From: Symsagittifera roscoffensis
Taxonomy: Eukaryota > Xenacoelomorpha > Acoela > Convolutidae
Length of the DNA: 64,000 bases
NCBI RefSeq assembly: GCF_963678635.1
Contig: NC_087069.1
Span: 1,362,948-1,426,947 of the forward strand
Reading direction: 5' to 3'
Shown: piece after piece, positions 10,887 to 21,045 of the stretch
Position numbering within the stretch: position 1 is the stretch's first letter
How the letters are laid out: each line of letters begins with the position of its first letter
Made by a program: the position numbers and the translations under genes
The notes under the pieces: model-generated
What the model saw: only the letters and a program-made list of their open reading frames with translations
Told to the model about the DNA's origin: nothing
The model's database searches: none

Positions 10887-11612
10887 TCATGTCCCATTTT
10901 CAGTGAACGAAGTTCTCAACAAGACCTCCTTCGGCATCGAGCTCACCAGCTGGTTGACTATCGACCTGAAATCCCGTTCAACACCTCGGCTGCGAATGGA
11001 TACTGGCCTCTTCTCTGTTCTCTCAGTGACAGTCAAACGCTGCATGGTCTCCATCCATTCACGATCATGCCTATCCACTTCCCTGTTCAACAAGTCACGG
11101 AGCTTCCCCATGACGTCCGGCGCCACGTTCACCGTCCTGTTCAACAGAGCTATGCTGTTTATACCCAGCCTGGTAAGTTCTTGCTGTACCAAATTGGATC
11201 GGACTAACAGATCCAGCGGAACGGGCTCGCCCCTCGCTAAAACCTTTATCTCCGCGGCCGTCTCCACTGGAAGGTCAGGGTGTCCGGGTATAAGATGCCC
11301 TGACTTGTCTAACCACCTGGTAAGTGGCAGTTTGTCGTAGGTTTCTTTGTCCAGGAATGAAAACCCGTCTTTGATTTCCGATTGATTCGCCTGCTTCTCC
11401 TCGAGGCGCTCATAGAATTCTGTCTTTTTACTGAGGCTATCTGCATTCTGGCGCTTATCACGGGTACAGTGCTCTATGATCATGTGGTATCCATCTAGGC
11501 GCACGATCCAACGACCAATATAACTTTGGTCCATCGAATAGGTTTTCAGCCAGGCAAGGGCACGATTATCCACACGTAACTTGAAGGGCGCACTCCCGAA
11601 GTAGCCCTGCAT
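10887..11612 (-). pseudogene. RNase H C-terminus and linker, upstream unit
   Basis: A 241-codon frame identical in reading to 7278-8003 (VDNRALAWL, TRDKRQNADSLSKK, then the charged linker). It continues into the acidic segment at 10890-10690. The perfect agreement over 241 codons shows the 3.6-kb duplication is recent relative to the other decay. Confidence 0.75.
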
Positions 11613-12013
11613 TTTTCCACAAAAGTGATCACCGCGAACATCTCCGCTTTTGGTGCGCCATACTTCATCTCACTATCACTCAGGAACTTACTCCCGTAGT
11701 CTATCGGACGGAGAACCGTTCTCCCGTTCCACTCCTGCTCCTGGTGAAGTATGCCCGATACTGCAACCACCGATGCATCCGTGTCCAGCACGAATATCCC
11801 CTCCTCTGTTGGCATGCCGAGGACCGGTGTCTCGCAAAGTTCACGTTTGATGTTCTCAAATGAAACTTGTGCCTCATCAGCCCAATTGAATTTTTTGCCC
11901 TTGTTACTCATCAGCCGCTGCATGGGGTATATATTGTCAGCGTACCCCTTGATCGACAGTCCCAGTTCGCATGCGAAACCTGTTTTCTCCCGATCTTGCT
12001 TTCGGAGTGGCAC
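11546..12013 (-). pseudogene. RT finger end joined to RNase H, upstream unit
   Basis: A 155-codon frame: PLRKQDREKTGFACELGLSI, then immediately KGYADNIYPMQRLMSNKGKK and RNase H (FVLDTDASVVAVSGILHQEQ, KAEMFAVITF). The RT palm that should lie between ELGLS and KGYADN, including YVDD, is deleted here. The palm exists only further on, after the linker. Confidence 0.75.
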
Positions 12014-12531
12014 TTACCAGAACGCGGAGCCCAAATCCGACGTCGTGAAGAACTTCGCGTCCCCCAGCTTGGAAAGGCTCTCATCAATGCGGGGAATCGG
12101 GTAGGCGACTTTCATCGTTACTGCGTTCAAGTAGCGGAAATCACAGCAAAACCTGAGTTGCCGCCCTTTTTTTTTGGCGGGGACTTCGACGGCTCGATCA
12201 TATCGTACTCCATTACCATCTCGATTTCTTTTCTGCACGCCTCCGATTTATGCGGGGTCTTTCTTCCCGCTCTTTCCATATGAGGTACCGAGCCCTCTTC
12301 TTTCTCAATCTTATGCTCTATAAAATTACAGCAAGCTATTTCAGCCTTATGCTTCGAAAAAACGTCCGCATTTTGACTTAACACCGCCCTAAGCGAATCT
12401 AGTTCCTTGTCCGATATTTTACCCCTCAGGTGCTCTATTTCGGGTAGGACCGGTTTATTTGATGCTAATTCTGTCTCTGTCGGTCTCTCTGGAAAGTTTG
12501 AACAACTAGACAACCCATCATCTGTCTTCAA
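12014..12531 (-). pseudogene. RT N-terminal part (fingers)
   Basis: Two overlapping frames. The first (12531-12127) reads DDGLSSCSNFPERP, then NADVFSKHKAEIACCN, the conserved HKI-E-E lead-in and MEYDMIEPSKSP, a standard Gypsy RT start. A frameshift in a run of about ten T near 12166-12176 and loss of the following ~8 residues move the reading to 12238-12014, with RFCCDFRYLNAVTMK and PIPRIDESLSKLG. The plus-strand relative at 33514-34041 has the complete version. Confidence 0.75.
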
Positions 12532-12578
12532 TTTCCTTGAAAACTATTTCCTGGAAGATTTCAATTCAATTACTCTCT

Positions 12579-13736
12579 TCAAAATACCTTCTTGGTTAGC
12601 ATGCCAATGACATTTAGTTTCATCAAATTTTTTAAGTTCTCCGTACTCTGAAAGACTGTGTTCAGAGGCAAAGCATAGCCAAGTTTCTTTCCCCTCTGTA
12701 TTGTCACTGTTGTTGTTTCTGTGTTCATCAACACACTCACACACAGTCCGCTCTGAGTGAGCGAGAAGCTTCTTCCTAAAACAGCCGAGCTTTTACTGTT
12801 TGGATTTGGTACCAGACACACCTGTCTGTTATTGCTGAGTTCATTCAAGTTCCTCATCCTAAACGTCGCTATTACGGCTTGGTTTGGTTTCAATGTAACT
12901 TTTCGATCCAAAAAAATCGGCACCTTGGCCTGGTTATTTAAGATTTTATTAAGAGGTTTCTTTTCATACTTTCTCTCAGGATCCTTGATCCTAATCAACC
13001 CGTCATTGAGATCGATCGTGACGTCAAAGTTGCGTACGAAGTCCGTCCCTAGGATGAACTGATCGGAGTCATCCAAATTCTCCACTACCAGGAAGCTCAT
13101 CAAAAGATGTCTTCCTCCAAGCTGCAGTGAAATGATCGGGGTTCGTCCAGTCACATAGATCGCTCCCTGATTGGCAGCTGCCAACCTGATGTTTGTCGGT
13201 ATGAGATCCGATCTCTCAAAACCCATGTCGGTCCAGGTTTTGACTGGGATGACACTGACTACTGCTCCCGTGTCTAGTTGTCCCTTCACTGGAAGTTGTC
13301 TGCCTTGCACGTCCAGCACGTGTGCAGCCAGATCAGCCTCGCAACCTATGTGCACCGCATCCTGATCGAGCATGGCATTGTGTCCGACTCGTCTAACCTT
13401 CAGCTCCTCTTGGCCAATGTATATCCGGCCAACCTGATCACTCGCATCAGTTACATGAGCTTTCGTGTAGTTATTGATGCCATACACATTCATTAGAATC
13501 GGGTTTGGGCCATGGACTTCGATGTAATGTCCATCCAATCTCATCAGCCTCGGACCTCCTGTCGTGAGCAGCGCTCGTACTGCCCTGGAGACCAGTTTGG
13601 GATCTTTCTCCCTCAGGTAGTCTGCATAAATGTCCAGGTGGACTAGTGTAATCTCGGATGGCTCACTCAAGTTCTTGATCACCTGGTGTCCTGCGACCGA
13701 GATGATGGACATTGTCTTCGTCCCTTCCTTCGTCAT
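12579..13736 (-). CDS. Retroviral-type aspartic protease segment of pol
   Basis: A 385-codon frame with an ATG at 13734-13736, among the best-preserved of the element. The catalytic motif LDTGAVVSVIP has its Asp at about residue 155. The second half contains LLMSFLVVENL and the flap-end/ILG motif QFILGTDF near residues 227-233, as in Gypsy proteases. About 145 residues precede the protease and ~150 follow it before RT. The upstream gag frame is in the same phase and is separated only by a TGA at 13746-13748. Downstream a stop and frameshift separate it from RT. Confidence 0.75.
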   Translation of the reverse strand: MTKEGTKTMSIISVAGHQVIKNLSEPSEITLVHLDIYADYLREKDPKLVSRAVRALLTTGGPRLMRLDGHYIEVHGPNPILMNVYGINNYTKAHVTDASDQVGRIYIGQEELKVRRVGHNAMLDQDAVHIGCEADLAAHVLDVQGRQLPVKGQLDTGAVVSVIPVKTWTDMGFERSDLIPTNIRLAAANQGAIYVTGRTPIISLQLGGRHLLMSFLVVENLDDSDQFILGTDFVRNFDVTIDLNDGLIRIKDPERKYEKKPLNKILNNQAKVPIFLDRKVTLKPNQAVIATFRMRNLNELSNNRQVCLVPNPNSKSSAVLGRSFSLTQSGLCVSVLMNTETTTVTIQRGKKLGYALPLNTVFQSTENLKNLMKLNVIGMLTKKVF

Positions 13737-13745
13737 GCCGATGGT

Positions 13746-14822
13746 TCAACCAGATATAACGTTCAGTTTTAGTCCCCGCTTGCTGGGTTCCTCTTTGTCC
13801 TCTTTGTCCGTCGCTTTACCTAGAATATGAAAATTTTCTCGAAGATCCGTGCTCTCTAGTTCGGACCTTGCCCATTGCTCCACTTCTTTCGTGGCCAGCT
13901 CCTGTTTGACATTTTGCAACGCTGTCCTGGCCGCCAGACCGTAATCCACCCTGAGTGGGCTAGCCGACTCTGCCTCCAGGTTCGAGGCTACCACTTCGTC
14001 AGGCAATGTCTTCACCTTCTTAGTTGTAAAGGTGCTCAATGTCGTCTCCTTTCTCCGAGACTCGGCCTCGTTCATCAGACGTGCTCGTCTGGCCTTGACA
14101 CCCGAAAGCGCCTCTTCATGGCGGGGATGTTTCGCGTCCGCCACTGCATCCCAAAATTGAGTACAATCCGACTTGAAGTGTCCTTCCAAATTACAGAAGA
14201 AGCACCTCGGACCATATTTCATGATGAGCCCTCTAACGTACTCTTCGTGATCCTCGTCGGTCGCGTCGACGTCGTCGAGAAAGTAGCCTATTGCCTTCAT
14301 GTTCTGTTTGTATGCAGAACAAGCGGAAACGTGATGGTTCATCGAACCACAATTCGCACACGACCTCCTCTTATCCATGTCATTGCGCGGTTTGTACCAA
14401 CTGGAGTTCGCACCAGTGTTTGTCCCGCTGTAGTCACCATAATTACTGTAACGGTTTTGCACCCTCGGTTTTATGAGCAAATATTCGCGTGACTTCATAC
14501 GCAAATCATCGGGCGTGGGTACCTGGTCAAGTGACAGGGTGAAGTGCGTGGCCAACATCGTTTTCAACTCCTCGCTCTATACTCCGTCCATAAATTTCAA
14601 GGCAATCGCCAAGTTTCGCTCAGATTTTCTGTCGTCGGGGTTGCTTCTTCTCTTAAGCAATTCAAGGTCTTCCAAAAATTTTTCTATGGACTCATCGTCC
14701 CTTTGACGCCTCTTCTCGAACTTCACCATAGCCTGGTGCCCTTGTACTCCAGAGCCGAAACGATTCACTAGGATGTCGAATATCTTACGAGCGCTGTCCC
14801 GTTCTTTGGCCCTCTTCGCCAT
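13746..14822 (-). pseudogene. Gag C-terminal half with two CCHC zinc knuckles (nucleocapsid)
   Basis: Capsid C-terminal helices (KIFDILVNRFGSGVQGHQAM, ESIEKFLEDLELLKRR) are at 14822-14577. A TAG interrupts the same frame, which resumes at 14567. Two knuckles follow: CANCGSMNHHVSAC and CFFCNLEGHFKSDC, both C-X2-C-X4-H-X4-C, about 40 residues apart. Nucleocapsid knuckles bind the element RNA. The C-terminal ~120 residues are charged. Only one internal stop spoils this section. Confidence 0.75.
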
Positions 14823-15378
14823 TACACATTTCAGTGCAGTACCCTCCAGGAGGTTGCTTGTTATCGCGCTGCACTCTTGTTTCTTGGAGAGCCTCTTCCT
14901 CGAAGTGCATCTTCATCACTTCTATCCAAGTATCAAGGCAGCCGTCTGACTCGTCTTTGTACGACTTCGGTTTTTTCAGTGTCCTTCTTGACCTCTCTCC
15001 TCTCTCGGTTGATTTCGAGAGCTTAGTGATGAATGTCTCGAGAGATCTATTCAGAGGCTCAAACATCGAGGCATACATCGTTGTGTCCTGTGAGACCATA
15101 GTCAGACCTGGCACTGAACTGACTTGTGGCACAGTTGGCAGCCTTGTCTCCAGAGTGGCATCTGCCTCCGGCGGGACCGGATTCGTCCAGCCAGGCCTTG
15201 ACGGGGCTGCCCTTGGCCGCTCTCTGCTCCTCGATTCGTAGTTTGATCTCGAACTTTGATGGGCCCCTGCATGGCTGCGTGACCCATCTCCATCATTCGC
15301 CTGACCTGTGCGACTCCTTGGGTTGGAACGCTCCTCCCGATTGCTCCCAATTAGGATCTCGTCAAGCTTCCGCATCAT
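14785..15378 (-). pseudogene. Gag middle part (matrix-capsid linker and capsid N-terminus)
   Basis: About 197 codons: an Arg/Ser/Pro-rich basic linker (RSRTGQAND, SRSRERPRAAPSRP), then ASMFEPLNRSLETFITKL and the conserved capsid stretch KKPKSYKDESDGCLDTWIEV. This capsid stretch is matched by the plus-strand copy at 31.1-31.2 kb (KKPKEFKDDSDGCIDTWVEV). A frameshift near 14860 leads into the next frame. Confidence 0.65.
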
Positions 15379-15530
15379 TAGGTCAGATTTGGCATTAGGT
15401 CAGATTTTGCTCCCAATTAGGATCTCGTCAAGCTTCCGCATCATTAGGTCAGATTTGGGTTGGAACGCTCCTCCCGATTGCTCCCAATTAGGATCTCGTC
15501 AAGCTTCCGCATCATTAGGTCAGATTTAAT
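15342..15530 (-). repeat. Three direct repeats of ~52 bp inside gag
   Basis: The plus-strand motif starting TGCTCCCAATTAGGATCTCG and ending CATTAGGTCAGATTT occurs at about 15342-15393, 15409-15460 and 15480-15530, with spacers of ~15-20 bp. It disrupts the joint of the gag N-terminal and middle frames (codons around RKLDEILIGSN). This looks like local slippage within this copy. Confidence 0.75.
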
Positions 15531-16695
15531 CCTTCTCCCAGACGTAGGTATTATCATGATCGTTCAACAATCGCTCGATCTCTCTTGTCCTCCTGGCCTC
15601 TCTTTCCTCTGACTCCTTGTTCGCCTGTGCCAGGCTCTCCGCCAGGCATTGATCGGTGTTGCGAATCAATTGAGCCTGATCAACCCTCGCCTGCGACCTC
15701 ACGTGCGTTAGTTCATCTCTCAAATTTTCTTGACCCTGGTGAGCTCTCTCGTCAACTTGATCTATTCTCTTAGTCATGTCCCGTCTCAGTTCATCCAGAC
15801 CACTCATTACGCCAGTGAACATGTCACTTATATCGCCAGTTGCCCCCAATGGCGGGGTTAGCCCCAGAGAAGATGAGGTCAACTGCGGCTGCGGCCTGCT
15901 ACTTGATGACGCACCGCCTTTTTGCTTGCTCATCGACGTCATCAATCTGTCAAACGTTGATGACGCTCCCATCGTTATCCCATCTGACACGGGCCTGGTC
16001 GGCGAGGCGGACGACGCTTTCCTGCTCATGTCGTTCCTTGAGCACGGTGTGAAGTTCACATCCGGATGCGTTGTTTCCGGGTGGTCATAACTGGAGGATA
16101 GAACTTCGGCTTGTAGTGACGCCATGCGGTCGTCGTACAAAGACTTCCAACTCTTGTTTGCCTTCGAAACCGTTTGCTCTTCACTCGGACTCCTACTCGA
16201 CATCATCGCGTTGTTGCTCTGCTTGGCCAGAGATGAGTGTGTACTTGTCGGATGTGAAGGTTTTTTTCTCCATCTATAACTCTTAGTCTCCGATTTGGAC
16301 ATTCCCCTGTACAACACTTCCTCCCGAGGCCCGACCTCGGAACACTCCGAGGTCTCCTCTGTCCTCTCGACTTCCTCCCGTTCGAGGTCCTCGTCCGGCT
16401 CAAGGTCGGGTCGAATGAGCGTTCGTTCCCCTTCGTCAAAGGGGTCCACCAGCGTCCCGCTCACCGGTCTGGCCTCAACGCTTCGCCCTTGATTACTATC
16501 GAGGTTCTTCTCGCTTCTTAGTTTCATTTCGTTCACTGAAAGATCAGCTTGACCTTTATTTGGTTCGTTGTCAGTGAAAACGTCGGAAACGCTGCTAAAT
16601 GAAGATTGGCTACGCCTAGTTCTAAACTTCCGCGTGCTTCCCTTGCTCAGCCTGGGAATCTTAGTAGACATTCCTAGCGAGTCTCTGCGCTGCAT
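15526..16695 (-). pseudogene. Gag N-terminal part
   Basis: A frame of about 389 codons from the ATG at 16693-16695 (MQRRDSLGMSTKIPRL); a second in-frame ATG follows nine codons on. The protein is highly charged and Ser-rich, with acidic runs (EPDEDLEREEVERTEE), SSSSRPQPQLTSSS and a C-terminal coiled-coil-like segment (DELRRDMTKRIDQVDERAHQ ... RRTREIERLLND). There is no enzymatic motif. Position and composition fit a Gypsy gag N-terminal region. It ends at a stop just before the triplicated motif. Confidence 0.65.
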
Positions 16696-17179
16696 CTTTT
16701 GTAATAAATAACAATATTCGTACAATCTAATGGCGATATACACGTACCGCAAATAATTTCAAGATAATTTGCTTAACACTACCTACTCGATCTCGTGAAT
16801 ATCAAAAATGTCTCTTAGCTTTCTCAATGACAATATTAGTGACCCAGCTAAAGCTACACACAAGGCCTACTCAGTATTGATATAATGCTAACTCAACCCC
16901 GTTGTTTAGTATAACAGTATCACAAAATTTTCACAAGATATAATCAATACGCAAAACACAATTGATAACCAGATAAGAATGTCCTATAGGTGACAGCGAC
17001 CTTTCGTCACTATCAATTTACTTCCACACTTTTATTAAATCACTGCTTTGTTAAAATCAAACAATTTTTTGTAAAAAGGCAGTGATGATTCAGGAACAGA
17101 TAAATAAAACTTAGTCTTAAAGAAAAAGACTTCTTTCAATCGGAACACTCCAAAAGAACGAAGCCCACGACACTGTCTT
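16696..17179. other. Non-coding leader upstream of gag
   Basis: AT-rich sequence with no credible frame. In element orientation it is the untranslated leader before the gag ATG. No convincing splice acceptor, primer-binding site or LTR border could be fixed by eye. Confidence 0.3.
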
Positions 17180-17463
17180 CTCAAGTGAGTGCGTATTTGC
17201 CTAATACACTCACCGAGGTCTTCTTTTTGGTGCACTGTGATTGCCCGAGCTGTCCTACTAAGTAGCTCAAGGCAACCTCTGATCGAAAATTTCTAAAGTC
17301 TATGAAAAAGCTCCCCCACACCCGGAACGCTTCAAGTGCACGCTAGCAGGGAACAACTTTTCTTCTCAGGTGAGTGTGTATTTGCCTAATACACTCACCG
17401 AGGTCTCCTTCTATTTGTTCCCGGATTGCCCGAGCTTTCCTATTAAGTAGCTCAAGGCAACCA
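17180..17463. repeat. Duplicated hairpin-rich leader element (two ~100-bp copies)
   Basis: Copies lie at 17180-17278 and 17364-17463. Each holds two inverted repeats. The first is GGTGAGTGTGTATT tgcct AATACACTCACC, ~12 pairs, at 17369-17399; copy 1 starts AGTGAGTG. The second is TTGCC-GAGCT ... AGCTC-GGCAA, a two-part stem. The pairing is kept in both copies although loops and linkers differ, which suggests selection for RNA structure in the retroelement leader. No match to a known RNA class was recognised. Confidence 0.6.
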
Positions 17464-18912
17464 CTTAACCAAAATCACAATCAAGAAAAATTTGGTTCGG
17501 GTGCTTTAGACCCTCCGAACCAACAAATTCTAAAAAAAACTTCTTTTCCGAAATTATCAACCCAAAAACGGTTGCAATCTGGAAAGGTGGTCAAAAATGT
17601 CGACTAATGGTACCAAAATTATCCCGATCGGATGGCTAGTCTTTGAGAAATTGGCAAAAACTCGTTCGTCAAAATGGCCTTTTTTCACCACCTATATAGG
17701 TTCTGAAAGACTTTTCCCGCAATTCTGGTTGAAAGTGCCTAAAAATAATTGAAAAGAGCGTAGTAGCCCCGTACGGCACTGGAACAATGCAAAAAACCGG
17801 ACCAAAATTGGTTTGAATACAAAAATTTGGCAAATAACTATCAAATTTGGACCCTCCGATTCCTTCCTTTTCCAATATTTTCTCTATTAACTGAACACGT
17901 TATGCTAGCACGCTCCTAACGCAAAAAGTTTTTTTGCTCTAACTCTAAAAACTCAAAAACTCGATCCCCAAACAGATTGAAAAAATTCTGAAAATTATCA
18001 AAATTTTGATCGAAAAATTTTCGTTTTTTCTAACTTCTACTGAGTCTTTTCTTACGCGGCTTCTTTAGTCAGGGGGATCAAGTTACGTAGCTACTTCCTA
18101 ATTAAAAGCTTTTTGCTGTTCGGAAAAGCTCGGATATCCAAAAATTTGGGGGTCTATACTTTGTCGAAAATCAGTAATTCTCGACGAAATTTGGGTGTTT
18201 CTTGGGTCTAAATAGGGGATAGGTAAAATATAATAAGAATAATAACCTATTAGTAGTCGTTAATAAATATTACTATACCCTCTTTTGCACTAAAATGCCC
18301 GAATTAGGACCCTTAACTCGGAAATTTGCAATCGATGGAGGGTGCAATCGGACCGCGCCAATCGTGCACCCCACCACTTAAGCTTTAATGAAATAGTACC
18401 CGAACGATACTAAAATTGTTTCAACGATACCCAAGATGTTGTTGATGATGCCCCTGTTGAGTGTGGAATCGATCGGTCAGCTTGCCACTCTACCCTCCGG
18501 CCACCGGCAAAATCACCATTAACGTGCTTAAACACTCAAATTACACTCGAGGGAGGGTACCCAACCCTTCACCAAAACACACAATCTTTCTATCAGAAAT
18601 GTTATAATTCAATCTGAAACAACAACAAATAGGAGGGTCAGATCGGAAATAACATATAAACCGTCACTTTATGTTTTTTACTGTTTTTGATCTTTTTTGG
18701 ATTTTTTACTGTTTTTTGTACTTTTTTTTCTTTTGTTTTCAATTAAAACTGTTTTTGGCTTCTTCTTGATTATACACTATTTTTGTTTGGTTTTACGCTT
18801 TCTCAATAATTTTTTTTGGTCCTGGGACCTCGGGACAGGCGAGCTCTAGATTTCTCACCTAACCCTCCGGCCCCCAGAATTTTTGGTCTTCACTAAGTTA
18901 AAAAGCTAAATA
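17464..18912. other. AT-rich non-coding stretch, possible LTR remnants
   Basis: No supported gene. The phrase 'ACCCTCC' and its complement recur (for example near 17511, 17854, 18341, 18491 and 18621). A T-rich tract of ~170 bp with repeated TTTTACTGTTTTT-like phrases lies at 18660-18830. The part next to gag should include the 5' LTR of the minus-strand element, but its limits cannot be set without the other LTR. Confidence 0.3.
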
Positions 18913-18954
18913 GTACTAGGCGGAGGGTACGCACCCTCCCCCTAGTACAATAAA
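18913..18954 (+). terminator. Strong hairpin immediately followed by AATAAA
   Basis: The arms GTACTAGG-C-GGAGGGT and ACCCTCC-C-CCTAGTAC enclose a four-base loop: 15 pairs with one C.C mismatch. The next bases are AATAAA (18949-18954). A stable hairpin abutting a poly(A) signal suggests an RNA 3' end, for example in an LTR R region or a retroposon tail. The strand is chosen from AATAAA. Confidence 0.45.
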
Positions 18955-19050
18955 GGTCCTTAGGGCCTCTAACTCGGGCATACACCCGGGGCGGAGTGTT
19001 CGACGCTGAAACTTTTGCTGATCATGATGGTCTTATGCCTTTGACAGGCC

Positions 19051-21045
19051 CACCCAGGAGCGTCATAAAAACGTCTATGTAACATTCGCCCAAATACTAC
19101 ACAACAACGGAGCATAGAAAAAGTATCTATTAACGAGTGGCAAGCGTCAGTTGCCTTCATTCTACTCATTTTTCACCGTCTCGACCTAGCCAGTTGATTT
19201 TCTGGTCTGTTTAGGGCTAAGTGAAAAGTTACTATTTTTAGGCCATCAGTCAAACGACTTTTGATCAGCTTTCGTTTACATGCGAACACAACCACATAGC
19301 TGAGTCTTGGATCCTCAGACTACGTGATTGCTATTAAAAACATGGCTCGAACACCTTTTTTTTTATGTTTTTGCGTGACAGTTCTATATTAAATCCATTG
19401 GAGATGGATTGACCCTTTCCTCTTTCTAGCTACTCATATTCTGAATTATCAAATCATACCGGTGTTAATTCAAAGTTCTACGGCATCCGAGTAGCTACAA
19501 AGTCAGTTTTATATAGTCCTTCAATATACAACAGTCTCTGGGGGGGGGGGGGGGGCAAGCCTCCGCTCCCGTGATCTTCTCGAGATAACGCTGTTATCTC
19601 TTCCAACTTGTGGCACGGGAGGGTTCCGTGGAATATCCCTTCTCCACTGAAGCTTCCTTCTCCACTGATTTCCACTGCAAAGGTTCTTATCACCTAGCCT
19701 CCGCTCCCGTGTTCTTTTCGTGGGCCTCGTTTTTATTGCCCAGCCAGGAGCGTCATAAAAACGTCAATGTAACATTCGCCCAAATACTACACAACAACGG
19801 AGCATAGAAAAAGTACCTATTAACGACTGGCAAGCGTCAGTTACCTTCAGTCTACTCGTTTTTCACCGTCTCGACCTAGCCAGTTGATTTTCTGGTCTGT
19901 TTAGGGCTAAGTGAAAAGTTACTATTTTTAGGCCATCAGTCAAACGACTTTTGATCAGCTTTCGTTTAAATGCGAACACAACCACATAGCTGAGTCTCGG
20001 ATCCTCAAACTACGTGATTGCTATTAAAAACATGGCTCGAACACCTTTTTTTATATGTTTTTGCGTGACAGTTCTATATTAAATCCATTGGAGATGGATT
20101 GACCCTTTCCTCTTTCTAGCTACTCATATTCTGAATTATCAAATCATACCGGTGTTAATTCAAAGTTCTACGGCATCCGAGTAGCTACAAAGTCAGTTTT
20201 ATATAGTCTTTCAATATACAACAGTCTCTGGGGGGCCAAGCCTCCGCTCCCGTGCTCTTCTCGAGATAACGCTGTTATCTCTTCCAATTTGTGGCACGGG
20301 AGGGTTCCGTGGAATATCCCTTCCCCACTGAAGCTTCCTTCTCCACTGATTTCCACTGCAAAGGTTCTTATCGCCTAGCCTCCGCTCCCGTGTTCTTTTC
20401 GTGGGCCTGGTTTTTATTGCCCAGCCAGGAGCGTCATAAAAACGTCAATGTAACATTCGCCTAAATACTACACAACAACGGAGCATAGAAAAAGTACCTA
20501 TTAACGTCTGGCAAGCGTCATTTACCTTCATTCTACTCGTTTTTCACCGTCTCGACCTAGCCAGTTGACTTTCTGGTCTGTTTAGGGCTAAGTGAAAAGT
20601 TACTATTTTTAGGCCATCAGTCAAAGGAATTTTGATCAGCTTTCGTTTACATGCGAACACAACCACATAGCTGAGTCTCGGATCCTCAGACTACGTGATT
20701 GCTATTAAAAACACGGCTCGAACAACTGATTTTATATGTTTTTGTGTGACAGTTCTATTTTAAATCCATTGGAGATGGATTGACGCTTTCTTCTTTCTAG
20801 CTACTCATATTCTAAAATATCAAATTATACCGGTGTTAATTCAAAGTTCAACGGCATCCGAAAAGCTACAAGGTCAGTTTTATATAGTCCTTCAACATAC
20901 AACAGTCTCTGGGGGGCCAAACCTCCGCTCCCGTGTTCTTCTCGAGATAACGCTGTTATCTCTCCCAATTTGTGGCACGGGAGGGTTCCGTGGAATATCC
21001 CTTCTCCACTGAAGCTTCCTTCTCCACTGACTTCCACTGCAAAGG
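19051..21045. repeat. Three tandem copies of a ~685-bp repeat
   Basis: Copies begin at 19051, 19741 and 20422 with CCAGGAGCGTCATAAAAACG; the copies are very similar. Each contains a TATA-like TTTTATATAGT, then CTCCCGTG ... GAGATAAC gct GTTATCTC ... CACGGGAG, a nested inverted repeat. Short minus-strand frames within the copies (~62-71 codons) are conserved only as passengers. The unit start reappears inverted and diverged at about 26290 (TTTTTATGGCGCTCCTGGG). It could be a tandem LTR-like or satellite-like unit; no coding role is supported. Confidence 0.75.

Larger units (their letters stand above)
8508..12115 (-). repeat. Tandem 3.6-kb duplication inside pol, upstream unit
   Basis: Partner of the unit at 4862-8507. 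The border at ~8505-8512 is a novel joint: integrase core sequence (NSTEQSTT) runs in frame into RT finger sequence (DAYPIPRIDESL). Such a joint arises if a unit ending in integrase is placed head-to-tail with one starting in RT, as expected from template switching during reverse transcription or from unequal exchange. Confidence 0.85.
1..16695 (-). mobile_element. Ty3/Gypsy-like LTR retrotransposon with macro-like and SGNH-hydrolase modules, mosaic and decayed
   Basis: Read from right to left, the domains come in the order gag, CCHC zinc knuckles, aspartic protease, RT, RNase H, HHCC/DDE integrase, pol C-terminal extension, macro-like domain and a third ORF with an SGNH hydrolase. Protease-RT-RNase H-integrase is the Ty3/Gypsy order. 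The 3' LTR would lie left of the window, and no matching LTR pair can be drawn. Pol is internally rearranged by a ~3.6-kb tandem duplication. Stops and frameshifts are frequent, so this copy cannot be active. A related but shorter copy lies on the plus strand at 30.0-34.4 kb. Confidence 0.85.

Noticed and set aside
19478-21037. Minus frames with GEGSFSGEGIFHG repeated in three places
   Set aside because: They are conserved only because the 685-bp unit is triplicated; copies differ in frame-breaking G-runs.
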